DNA from: Pseudomonas silesiensis
GTDB taxonomy: Bacteria > Pseudomonadota > Gammaproteobacteria > Pseudomonadales > Pseudomonadaceae
Direction of reading: 5' to 3'
DNA length: 64,000 nt
NCBI RefSeq assembly: GCF_001661075.1
Contig: NZ_CP014870.1
Span: 5,957,703 to 6,021,702, forward strand
The translations under genes were made by a program, and so were the position numbers. Each line of letters begins with the position of its first letter. Position 1 is the first letter of the stretch. Positions 46,863 through 55,395 of this stretch are shown here, piece after piece. Under the pieces are notes generated by a model. It was not told the DNA's origin. It did not search any database and was given only the letters and a program-made list of their open reading frames with translations.

Positions 46863-48935
46863 ATGCGAGTTACCATGAGCCCCAAAACACCCAGCAAACC
46901 ACCGGTGACAAAACCGCCCAAACCGGGTTCAACGAACGAGCCATCCATAAGGCCCGAGTCGGACACCTCAATACTCGCCCCTCATAGAGTATGGCCTGCC
47001 GACGCCATAGTTCCATTGACCTCCGACATGGGTCCTGCTGTACGCCCGGACGTTGATCTGCCCATCCATCCTTCCATTGAAATTACCGACTTGCCGACCC
47101 GAACGATTACCAGTTCTTTGCAGAGCGATACATCATTGAGCAAATACTGGTTCTCGGCGAAATTTCTGCGTGGCATGCAAGCACCAAATGATGACGGCTT
47201 TCGCTACATCGTCGGACGCAAATTTGTCGATGTAGACGATGGAGGCGTTGTGCGTACCGCTCATGTCGACTTTGATGAAACGCTCGGTGTCTATCGAATG
47301 AAGTTACTGACGGAGCAACTTCCGAGCGGCCCGGCCGTGTATAAAAACGAAGCAAGTCTCACTTGGCGCCTGCCCCCGCAGATCAGTGAAAAAGCAGTTG
47401 CCCGCCATGACCTCCAGACAGGCAGTGACTCCACGACAAAGCGGCCCGCACCGTCATCGAGCGAGCCGCCCGAAACAACGGTTGTACCTAAACGACCGCG
47501 CTCTTCCGACACGCCAACTTACGTCAATCAAAGTCTTTACACCGCGTCGATGCGCTCACCGGATGCCCAGGGTTATCACGAACTCACGCCAAGGTGGGGG
47601 TCTAATCAATCCGACATAAGATTTGCGTTCCAGGATCGTCACGGAAACTGGATTCAGGTCGACCCCCCTACAGGAGGATTCGGCTCGCAACCCACTCACC
47701 TGACACACTGGACCGACCAGGAGATCTGGGAGCTCTACGGGATTCAGGGTCGGGAAATCGAGCGTTTCCGTAGCGAAGCACAGGCCTTGGGCAAGCCGCC
47801 GCACTGGGTCGAGCCCAATGTAACGGACGACCCGGTCGTCAACCTGGTGGGAGATTCACTGCACTGGTTGCACCCGACCCTGACCTCGAACGAACGCCAG
47901 GCGCTCCTGCAGTCCTACAACCTGCTGCCGAGCCAACTGTCTCGCCTGCAACAACACTTGCAGACTGAACTGACATTGCCGCCATGGGTACAAGCGCACA
48001 AACGCATGACTGAAGACGTTGGCAATCCCCTCTACCTCGATCAATTTAGCCGAGACGCCATCAATGAGCTGAATCTCAAGCGTGATGCCCGGCATGAAGG
48101 GTATGACCCCGAGACCAGCCTGACACCCCAACTGCGCGAAGCGCTGCTGGTTAAGCTGGGTTATCGGCGCAACAAGAACAACTGCCTGTATCGAACGGAC
48201 ATACCGGCCCTGTTCAGGGGCGACGAGCGCACCCCGTTCGAACTGGCGAACGACAACACCATGCTACCCCGCTACGCCCACAGTCCCGGCGCCACCACCG
48301 ATAAGCCGATCAGCGCCACCTTCAGCCTCAAGGAAGGCCTGATGTATGCCTCGGCCCCAGATCCCGAGTACCTGCGATTCAACTCACAACTCAATAAATA
48401 CCCTGGAAAAAACACAAACGATTCGGACAGCGACGCCAGTGATGCAAGCGACTCGGACAGCAGCGAATCTTCCGAGTGGTCGGATACAGGAAGCCCGGTC
48501 CCCTGGGACCATGAACGCCATTACCAACCCACCAGAACGCGGCAGACGGAAATGTTTCTGTATGCGCTGGATACCCGCACACTGGAAGTGGTCCCGCATG
48601 AAGAAAACCATAATTTCAACTCGGCGGCCCGCGACACGCCGCCCACCTGGTTTCCCGACGATGACTACGAAGGATTGATTTCGGTGACCAAAAAAGGACT
48701 GGAAGCAGGCCGGGTCTGGCTGTTGAACTCAGCCCTGACAAAGGGCGCGAATGTAAAAGACATCGCTCAGCAAGCAGGAAGTCGCGGCGACAAAATCGAA
48801 GCCTCTACGCACGCGGGTCACGCCAACAAACATGAATACGACCAATTGATCGATGACGTGGAGGCCGCGGGTAAACCGATGCTCAGGCTGTCTGGCAACA
48901 AAAACGAATTTGCGTATGACGTCATATGGCCTTGA
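46863..48935 (+). CDS. A1: putative ADP-ribosyltransferase toxin component, copy 1
   Basis: The 690-residue protein has a Pro/Thr-rich, disordered N-terminus (~1-105) with a short motif HRVWPA, a small beta domain (FRYIVGRKFVDVDD...VYRMKLLTEQLPSGP), a Pro/Ser linker, and a helical middle (WTDQEIWELYGIQGREIERFRSEAQ). The C-terminal third carries cholera/pertussis-type ADP-ribosyltransferase motifs: FRGDERTPFEL with Arg452, ISATFSL with Ser484 and DYEGLIS with Glu603 (Asp601 two before). Between the Ser and Glu motifs is a Ser-Asp-rich acidic insert (~517-545). A conserved tail YDQLIDDVEAAGKPML...VIWP closes it. There is no signal peptide and no strong ribosome site; ATG 46875 is the alternative. 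It is paralogous to 52628. NAD-dependent modification of a host protein is inferred from motifs only. Confidence 0.72.
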   Translation: MRVTMSPKTPSKPPVTKPPKPGSTNEPSIRPESDTSILAPHRVWPADAIVPLTSDMGPAVRPDVDLPIHPSIEITDLPTRTITSSLQSDTSLSKYWFSAKFLRGMQAPNDDGFRYIVGRKFVDVDDGGVVRTAHVDFDETLGVYRMKLLTEQLPSGPAVYKNEASLTWRLPPQISEKAVARHDLQTGSDSTTKRPAPSSSEPPETTVVPKRPRSSDTPTYVNQSLYTASMRSPDAQGYHELTPRWGSNQSDIRFAFQDRHGNWIQVDPPTGGFGSQPTHLTHWTDQEIWELYGIQGREIERFRSEAQALGKPPHWVEPNVTDDPVVNLVGDSLHWLHPTLTSNERQALLQSYNLLPSQLSRLQQHLQTELTLPPWVQAHKRMTEDVGNPLYLDQFSRDAINELNLKRDARHEGYDPETSLTPQLREALLVKLGYRRNKNNCLYRTDIPALFRGDERTPFELANDNTMLPRYAHSPGATTDKPISATFSLKEGLMYASAPDPEYLRFNSQLNKYPGKNTNDSDSDASDASDSDSSESSEWSDTGSPVPWDHERHYQPTRTRQTEMFLYALDTRTLEVVPHEENHNFNSAARDTPPTWFPDDDYEGLISVTKKGLEAGRVWLLNSALTKGANVKDIAQQAGSRGDKIEASTHAGHANKHEYDQLIDDVEAAGKPMLRLSGNKNEFAYDVIWP

Positions 48936-49001
48936 AATACCAACCCCCGCGCCGGTAGGAAAATCGGTGCTCATAACGCTCATTATTTAAAGGATTAAAC
49001 A

Positions 49002-52000
49002 ATGGCCAAACTAATTGAACCCGCCATGGAAGTTTCAACCCACCGTCCGTTACAAGTAACGGCGATCAGTCAATCGGCTAACAGTCATGCGCCGGCCGCC
49101 GGCCAGATTGATACGTCTCCCGGTGCGCCACCCTTGACACCTGTACCAACGGAAGTGTTGGAGCCTGCGCACCCAAGCCAGGTTTCCCGTCGCCCACTCG
49201 CATTCCTCGATGAACATTTCGGACCATTGCGCTTTGGCAATTCCAGCATCACTCGCGTAGAACTGAAGGCCATGGGCGCGAGGGTGCATGGTGGCGCCAT
49301 CAGCACGGCAAACACGAACATGAGGGCCCCCGACCAGACGTTTATCGATGGGCTGAGTTTCGACCCTGCGATGGTGGGGAACCGTGTCAAATCCGCAACA
49401 AAAACGCCACACAGTGGCAACGTGGCCACTCTGTTCTTTGAAATATCTATCAGCCGCTCGGTCGACGCCCCCCCGCTATTCGCCGCCTCCGCCCCGCTTA
49501 CGCTCGACAGCCCGATAGATCGCCTCAACAAGCTGGGCCAGTCGGCGCAAAAACTGGATATTCATGCCATACAGTCCGATAGCCTGCTCAAGGCCAAGGC
49601 CAAAAGCTATGCGCACCGCGGCGTAGCCACGGTAGGCGTTGGAATGCAGGCCTTCGGAATCTATAGTGGCTTCAAAGGGGCCTTTGAAGCCCTCGACGCT
49701 GGCGACACGGGCGAAGCAGTGTTTAACGGCGTTTCGATCGGCGCTGAATTCGGTTCACTGATCATTGAACGAGGCTTGACCAAGGGTGGCGTCGCGATGC
49801 TCGAGAGCGGCTCGGTGATACTCAAACGGTTTTCCGCCACGTCAGTCGGTACCGTATTCAGTCGGGGTGGCGGGTTATTTGCCAGCGCGATCACCTTGCC
49901 CTTTGACATTGTCAGTGCCGTCAATGCCTTTAATGCGGCCGCCGCCTCGCAAGGCAAGGTAGCCCAGGATCATTATGTAAGTGGCGGCGTGAGCGTGGCG
50001 AGTGCAGGCATTAGCCTTGCGCTGGGCGTGGCGGCGCTGGCCGGTTTCGGCACCGTCGCCGGCCCTGTTGGTCTCGCTGCAGCTGCCATCCTCATCCTCG
50101 GAGCGGAAATCTACCGGGCCGCCCGGGTCGTGGACGACATTGACGATTATGTTGAATTGAATTTCGACGAACGGTTGCACGCCGGATGGCTCGCTTTTGT
50201 AGGCAAGGAACAGGACAAGGAGATACTGGATCGTTTCAAGATTAACAAGACGTTCAGCGATCACACCTTACAGTTAGAACTTTCGGCAAAACACTTGCTT
50301 GAAGGTACTCATAAGGAAGAGCTGGAATACATCGTGAACGGCAGTTTCGACGTCACGTTGAAGACCATCCAAATCTGGTACCACCAATGGGATGAAAAGG
50401 CCGGGGAACAACCGTATAAACTCGATACAGAGCCGACTATCGTTGAGACCGACGACATTATCCTTGCTCGTGACGGGCTTGCGTCAGACCTCAAAGGCAG
50501 CGTCAAAGGCACCCCAGGCGAAAACAAGAGCATTTATTGGCGGCTCGGTGACGGCGATGATCAGGTCTATGCCCCCAAGGACAAGCCCAATATTTTCATC
50601 TATCGGGAGGGTACAAAGAAACTGGTGGGTGGTGACAAGAATGACAGTTTTTACTTCGAAACAACCGAAGCGGAACTGAACCGGCCACAGCAGCCGATAC
50701 GAACCAGTGTTCTTGACGGATTTGAGGGGTCCGACACGCTGGCCTTCGAGGGATCCCGTCCCCGCGCTGATACACGTCATGTCGGTTACGACGTCAATCT
50801 GCAGACCGGCAAGGTTGCCTTGCGTCATGAGGACCGTGCAAAAGACGACATCCTGGTCGCGGAGTTCACCTCCATCGAAAACGTCTCGACCTTGCGAAAG
50901 GGTACAAATCGAGTCACCGGGGACGACAATGCCAATCAGATCTCGGCCAACGGTTACGACCACATCGATGCCGGGCCAGGTGATGACACGATCGCGATCC
51001 GCGGGTGGCACTCTCGGGTTGATGGCGGCCCAGGAACGGATCGCTACTACATTGCGGACACCACGGCTCAAGTGACCATTGTCGAAGATGGCGAACAAGC
51101 AAGCCTGATCGAATTCGGCTGGCCACTTGAGCGCATTCAACGGTTGCAGATCGTCGGTACTTCGCTGGTGATCACTTCGTTGCGCAACGAGAATGGCGAA
51201 CTCCCCGACCACGTGTTGACCATCGAGCATGTCTACGAACATGTCGAAGGTATGCGTCAGGTGAAAAACAATAGGCTGCAGCTCAAAACTCAGGACAATT
51301 ACTGGCTGGAGCTCACCTTGCTCCCTCTCCCCTCTGACTCACTCGCTTACGATGTAGATTACGTCGAGACTGGCGGACAGCCCGCGCCGGCTCCCTACAT
51401 CACCAACAGCGGAGTCGTGGTACTCGCGGAGCGGGAGCCGAGGCATACCTTTGTTTCGCGCGCTGGCGGCAGCGTCGATTTGGTCGCCAACCCCTACGCA
51501 TCTGAAATTCCCGCGGTGGTTTATCTGGATTACAAAACCGAAGAAATAGTTTCAATTCAAGCAAGTTATACCGTCGAAGTGATCATGGGTCCCTCGGGAT
51601 ATACCAACCTGAATTACTCGCAATTCAATATATGGATTCGGCTGCCGTCCTCGAAACTCGTTAACATCTCAAACTTCTTTCACGAAAAACGAGGGAGAAG
51701 AACAGGAACCTCTTTTAATAACAACATTCGGATCAATGGCTTTTACCAAGCGAATGTTGTACTGGTCATGCAGGATGGCGAATCCTATCAAATACACCCC
51801 CCGCGCCTGAACTTTAAAAACGACGCAGCCTCCCCAGGCCGCAAACTGTGTAGCGCTCGGGAATGTTTGCATCCTCGGCGCGGGCGCTATAGGTTTAGAC
51901 AACCGCAATATATCAAGCCCTTTACGCTCTCCACCACCCCCCAGCAGGTTACATTCCCGGCACCTCCCCATACCGGCATCTATGTAATGAAAGGCCAGGC

Positions 52001-52523
52001 CTCGAGCTACGACGTGTATCCCGTCAGTAATACACTGCTCAGCCTGTACACACCGGGTGCGATCGAGCAAACCTCTAACGCATCGACCTGGACCCTCTTC
52101 AGTACAGAACTGACAGAAACAGTTACCCGCAATGAAATACGGCTGACTTCCGACAACCTGCAAGTCGGTAGCGCGGTGATCCAGTTGCCGAGTCTGGACC
52201 ACCCGGGACCGGTGGAATCCATCAGCGTGGCGACGTCATCCGGAAATATCTATTCCGTCGAACTTTTATTTGAAGTGCTGCAACTCTACCTGATCAACGC
52301 ACATGGCTACGCCAGCGTCGATGCCTTGCTGGCTGACCTTCGAGCGCACCAGCAACGAGAGGAATTGGCCACGAAAATTGCTGTTAAAAACATTGGCTTC
52401 TCGCCACGAATTGACGGGACGGTGTATTACAACTCAACCAATGATTATTGGGGCGTCGATACGGATCCTGACTACCGCATTGCCCCCCAGACGCTCTTTA
52501 TAGAACCGATCGAGACTGTTTAA
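49002..52523 (+). CDS. B2: TcdA/TcdB-type pore-forming, GD-repeat protein (Mcf/FitD-like translocator), copy 2
   Basis: AAGGA with a 7-base spacer precedes the ATG. The 1173-residue protein aligns end to end with B1: the shared N-terminal domain (LRFGNSSITRVELKAMGARV, APDQTFIDGLSFDP), the pore segment (GVGMQAFGIYSGFKGAF, ITLPFDIVSAVNAFNAAAAS, AQDHYVSGGVSVASAGISLA, GPVGLAAAAILILGAEI, VDDIDDYVELN, residues ~195-405), GD repeats (LGDGDDQVY, LDGFEGSDTL, DAGPGDDTI, ~515-680) and the same C-terminal block YYNSTNDYWGVDTD. Codon use is closer to the core genome than that of B1. It begins 66 bases after A1 and is followed by A2 104 bases later. Function as a translocating component for the A proteins is inferred. 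Confidence 0.77.
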   Translation: MAKLIEPAMEVSTHRPLQVTAISQSANSHAPAAGQIDTSPGAPPLTPVPTEVLEPAHPSQVSRRPLAFLDEHFGPLRFGNSSITRVELKAMGARVHGGAISTANTNMRAPDQTFIDGLSFDPAMVGNRVKSATKTPHSGNVATLFFEISISRSVDAPPLFAASAPLTLDSPIDRLNKLGQSAQKLDIHAIQSDSLLKAKAKSYAHRGVATVGVGMQAFGIYSGFKGAFEALDAGDTGEAVFNGVSIGAEFGSLIIERGLTKGGVAMLESGSVILKRFSATSVGTVFSRGGGLFASAITLPFDIVSAVNAFNAAAASQGKVAQDHYVSGGVSVASAGISLALGVAALAGFGTVAGPVGLAAAAILILGAEIYRAARVVDDIDDYVELNFDERLHAGWLAFVGKEQDKEILDRFKINKTFSDHTLQLELSAKHLLEGTHKEELEYIVNGSFDVTLKTIQIWYHQWDEKAGEQPYKLDTEPTIVETDDIILARDGLASDLKGSVKGTPGENKSIYWRLGDGDDQVYAPKDKPNIFIYREGTKKLVGGDKNDSFYFETTEAELNRPQQPIRTSVLDGFEGSDTLAFEGSRPRADTRHVGYDVNLQTGKVALRHEDRAKDDILVAEFTSIENVSTLRKGTNRVTGDDNANQISANGYDHIDAGPGDDTIAIRGWHSRVDGGPGTDRYYIADTTAQVTIVEDGEQASLIEFGWPLERIQRLQIVGTSLVITSLRNENGELPDHVLTIEHVYEHVEGMRQVKNNRLQLKTQDNYWLELTLLPLPSDSLAYDVDYVETGGQPAPAPYITNSGVVVLAEREPRHTFVSRAGGSVDLVANPYASEIPAVVYLDYKTEEIVSIQASYTVEVIMGPSGYTNLNYSQFNIWIRLPSSKLVNISNFFHEKRGRRTGTSFNNNIRINGFYQANVVLVMQDGESYQIHPPRLNFKNDAASPGRKLCSARECLHPRRGRYRFRQPQYIKPFTLSTTPQQVTFPAPPHTGIYVMKGQASSYDVYPVSNTLLSLYTPGAIEQTSNASTWTLFSTELTETVTRNEIRLTSDNLQVGSAVIQLPSLDHPGPVESISVATSSGNIYSVELLFEVLQLYLINAHGYASVDALLADLRAHQQREELATKIAVKNIGFSPRIDGTVYYNSTNDYWGVDTDPDYRIAPQTLFIEPIETV

Positions 52524-52547
52524 TCAATCTGAACATTGCAAACCCGA

Positions 52548-52566
52548 CGTGACGTTCATCGTCACG
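52548..52566 (+). other. small hairpin between B2 and A2
   Basis: CGTGACG, loop TTCAT, CGTCACG, 25 bases after the B2 stop, without a T-run. It may stabilise or tune the message between the two genes. Confidence 0.5.
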
Positions 52567-52627
52567 CCGGCGCTAGCCTCATTCAGCCGAAGGAATGGCT
52601 GACTCATTAAAGATGGAGTGACCCCTT

Positions 52628-54625
52628 ATGCGTCAAAAACCCGGACCCCGCCCCACAACGCCATCGATCGATGCACCGGGAACCTCAACGCCCCGACCGA
52701 GAACCCCGGACGGATCGTTCGACGATTCAGTTTTCGTTCCGGGCAATCGATTCTGGCCCGCGGGTTCAAGTGAATCATCCTCTACTGCGAAGCTGGCCCA
52801 AGACACTGCGCTCGATAACACAGCTCCCAAGATGCCGACTGCGGTGGATACCGTCCTCCCATCTCCCGCCCCGCCCGGTCGTGATAAGACGCCGCCGCTG
52901 GCGCCCTATGTGCAACAGGCCTCCAGCCGGTTGCCTGCGCCCGATGAGAACGGACTGCGGATTTTCAAGAATAGACACTTTGTCGACGTCGAGGTTGAGG
53001 GGGGCAACGGTCTACAGACGGTGATGGTCGAATTCGATACAAGACTTGATACCTACCGCGCGAAGTCACCTCACGAGCAAGGCGCATTCGGGCCACCGCT
53101 TTATCGAAGCGCCGCAGGTGGTGTCTGGAGCTTGAGCAAACCCTCCACCTACTTCGACAGCAACCGATACACCGTCGCCCATCTACCGGATGCCCAAGGA
53201 TATTATGGCGTCAGCCTCCGCAGCTCGCCTTTTAACACCCCAGAGAGCGGTTTCGCCTTCAGGGATGAACAGCACCGATGGGTTCGCGTAGATCCCGCCC
53301 AAGCCAGGGGCGATACGTCTGGACCGCTGAACCTGACGCAATGGACCGATGGCGATATCTGGAAACTGTACCGGATTCACGGCCCGGAAATTCTGGTTTT
53401 CCGGGCGGAAGTGCAAAAAACCGGCAAAGTGCCGCTATGGGTCAAGCGATTCGAAGAACCTGCCGACCACCTCTATGTAACCGATTCACTGAAATGGGTC
53501 TATCCGCAGCATTCCTTCGCCGAGCGCGCGAAACTCCTGCGCAGCTACAACCTGAGCGAGAACCAACAGACACGGTTGCGCCAGGATCTGGAAAGCGGGC
53601 AAATGCCTGAGTGGGCGGAACAACACAAGCTTTTGACCCAAAACAAAGGCGACGATCAAAGATTTAAACTGATCGCTGAAGAGTTGGAACCGTTCATCCT
53701 CAGGTTGCGAAATGAAGGCGATTATTATGACAACCGCCTCAACCCACGGGAAAGATATACCGAAGAATTCTTTGACGAGTACCTGCAATACGCTGGCTAT
53801 CAGCGCAATCTGCACGGTGCTTTATACCGAACGGATATTCCATCGATGTTCAGGGGGGACCATCGTACACCTCTAGAGTTGGCCCGAGACAGGCGCATGA
53901 TCCACCTTAAAGGCAACGCAACCGGTTCGACCACAAGACGAGGATTCAGCGTAACGTTCAGCCTGGGTAACGCCATCGGGTACAAAGAACATTTGGGCGG
54001 TTATGAACACCCACTGGAGTACAACTCTCAAGCCAACCTCTACCCCGCCAGGGGTTCGGATTCCGATAGCACCGTTACAGAAGGAAATCGTGATGGCTCC
54101 GAGTCGGACTCCGACAGTTCCTTTGTGTTTGACGACGCAAAAGACTATCCGGCCCTTCGGCGAAACCAACGACAGGGTTTCATCTATGCCATTGACACTC
54201 GCGGCATCGAGGTCGTACCCGGCTGGGAAAACGTCCGACTTAATCGAACTGGAATACAGTTTGACCCGGATGACCTGGAAGGCCGCATATCAATGCCCAC
54301 CCGAGGCATCAGCGCAGAGAGGCTCTGGCTGGTGAATTCTGAATTGAGTCGGGCCGCCAGGGTCGACGATATATACGGACAAGCCGGTGCCGACGCTGAC
54401 GCTATCGAGAGAGCAACCTGGGCAGGAGACAACATGGTCGTATCCTATCGCAAAGAGGTGATTCCGGGCGAGGGCGATGGGATTTTCCATATACCGATAA
54501 CTCGCTATGATCAGCTGATCGATGAGGTCGCCGCCTCGGGCAAACCGGTACTGGAACTTCCCAAAGACGTTGAGGTATTTGCCAACGACATCGTCTGGCC
54601 AGTTCCCGAGCATTACAGAACCTGA
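52628..54625 (+). CDS. A2: putative ADP-ribosyltransferase toxin component, copy 2
   Basis: The 665-residue protein repeats the A1 plan: disordered Pro-rich N-terminus with NRFWPA, a beta domain (LRIFKNRHFVDVEV...TYRAKSPHEQ), a helical middle (WTDGDIWKLYRIHGPEILVFRAEVQ), then transferase motifs FRGDHRTPLEL with Arg409, FSVTFSL with Ser441 and DLEGRIS with Glu551 (Asp549). An acidic insert GSDSDST...GSESDSDSS (~478-500) lies between the Ser and Glu motifs. Relative to A1 it has an extra ~20-residue loop before the shared tail YDQLIDEVAASGKPVLEL...DIVWP. It has no signal peptide or membrane segment. It lies downstream of B2 on the same strand and ends the inserted segment. Enzyme activity and target are inferred, not shown. 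Confidence 0.73.
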   Translation: MRQKPGPRPTTPSIDAPGTSTPRPRTPDGSFDDSVFVPGNRFWPAGSSESSSTAKLAQDTALDNTAPKMPTAVDTVLPSPAPPGRDKTPPLAPYVQQASSRLPAPDENGLRIFKNRHFVDVEVEGGNGLQTVMVEFDTRLDTYRAKSPHEQGAFGPPLYRSAAGGVWSLSKPSTYFDSNRYTVAHLPDAQGYYGVSLRSSPFNTPESGFAFRDEQHRWVRVDPAQARGDTSGPLNLTQWTDGDIWKLYRIHGPEILVFRAEVQKTGKVPLWVKRFEEPADHLYVTDSLKWVYPQHSFAERAKLLRSYNLSENQQTRLRQDLESGQMPEWAEQHKLLTQNKGDDQRFKLIAEELEPFILRLRNEGDYYDNRLNPRERYTEEFFDEYLQYAGYQRNLHGALYRTDIPSMFRGDHRTPLELARDRRMIHLKGNATGSTTRRGFSVTFSLGNAIGYKEHLGGYEHPLEYNSQANLYPARGSDSDSTVTEGNRDGSESDSDSSFVFDDAKDYPALRRNQRQGFIYAIDTRGIEVVPGWENVRLNRTGIQFDPDDLEGRISMPTRGISAERLWLVNSELSRAARVDDIYGQAGADADAIERATWAGDNMVVSYRKEVIPGEGDGIFHIPITRYDQLIDEVAASGKPVLELPKDVEVFANDIVWPVPEHYRT

Positions 54626-54662
54626 TAACAAAAAACCGATCCCCTCCTCCCTCGTGCTGCCC

Positions 54663-54701
54663 ATAAAAAATGACGCCAGGGATCTGTCCCGGTGTCATTG
54701 T
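54663..54701 (-). terminator. terminator of the LON-lrgB-lrgA group
   Basis: On the minus strand AATGACACCGGGA / TCCCTGGCGTCATT forms an imperfect ~13-bp stem followed directly by six T's, ~95 bases after the LON-domain gene. It also separates that group from the toxin genes. Confidence 0.75.
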
Positions 54702-54794
54702 GGGTCATCGATGGGCGGCGGGTACTTCACTGTTCACGGGACGAACATACTGCCAGACCATCGAAATCGATAAGCAACAAAAAGCGCCAGCGCC

Positions 54795-55391
54795 TCAGGC
54801 AAACAACTCCCCTTGCAACTCATCCAGCAGCGCCTGAATCGCATCCAGCCGCTGCTGTGGATCATCGAGTTGCAGCAGATCTATCTTGTCCAACTCGGCG
54901 AACGGCAGCAGATACGCCAACTGATTGGCCAGCGATTGTTGCCCGGTCGCTTCGTTGCCCATGTTCAGTGCTTCGACCATCGGGTGTTCCGCCAGGGCCT
55001 TGAGCAGTGCGACCAGGTCGGCGTCCTCGTCCTGAAGCGGTTGCTCGGGCTCGTCTTCCAGCCATTCGACCTCGGCGACAATCAACTGATCACGCTGCAC
55101 TTCAGTGCGCACAACGTGAAAACGCCGCCCGCCATGCACCCGAATGCCCAGCAGGCCATTGTCCTGCTGCTTGAAGTCGGTGATCAGCGCCTCGCACCCG
55201 ACCAGCGCATAGCCCGCCGGAGCGATGCCGACTTCTTCGCCCTCGAGGATGCAAACCACGCCGAAGCCGCCGCCCTGTTTCATGCAGCGACCAATCATGT
55301 CCAGGTAACGCGCCTCGAAAATCTGCAAGTCGAGGATGCAGCCCGGAAACAACACCGTGTTCAGCGGAAAAAGCGGCAAGCTCATAGACAT
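54795..55391 (-). CDS. LON-protease N-terminal-domain protein (no protease domain)
   Basis: The 198-residue protein is only the substrate-binding LON domain: LPLFPLNTVLFPGCILDLQIFEARYLDMI, FGVVCILEGEEVG, VGCEALITDF and GRRFHV. No ATPase or protease part follows. Such stand-alone LON-N proteins are widespread in Pseudomonas with unclear role, perhaps in protein quality control. It is the right-hand flank of the toxin insertion and lies 4 bases after lrgB. Confidence 0.88.
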   Translation of the reverse strand: MSMSLPLFPLNTVLFPGCILDLQIFEARYLDMIGRCMKQGGGFGVVCILEGEEVGIAPAGYALVGCEALITDFKQQDNGLLGIRVHGGRRFHVVRTEVQRDQLIVAEVEWLEDEPEQPLQDEDADLVALLKALAEHPMVEALNMGNEATGQQSLANQLAYLLPFAELDKIDLLQLDDPQQRLDAIQALLDELQGELFA

Positions 55392-55395
55392 TTCC

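Noticed and set aside
48400..48500. Ser-Asp-coding repeats as a CRISPR or tandem DNA repeat
   Set aside because: Coding low-complexity only; no constant repeat/spacer pattern. No CRISPR array was seen in the window.
42967..54625. Interpretation as RTX adhesins or Rhs/CDI toxins
   Set aside because: No RHS/YD repeats, no hemagglutinin or two-partner signal, no immunity-like small genes; the pore and transferase motifs explain the genes better.
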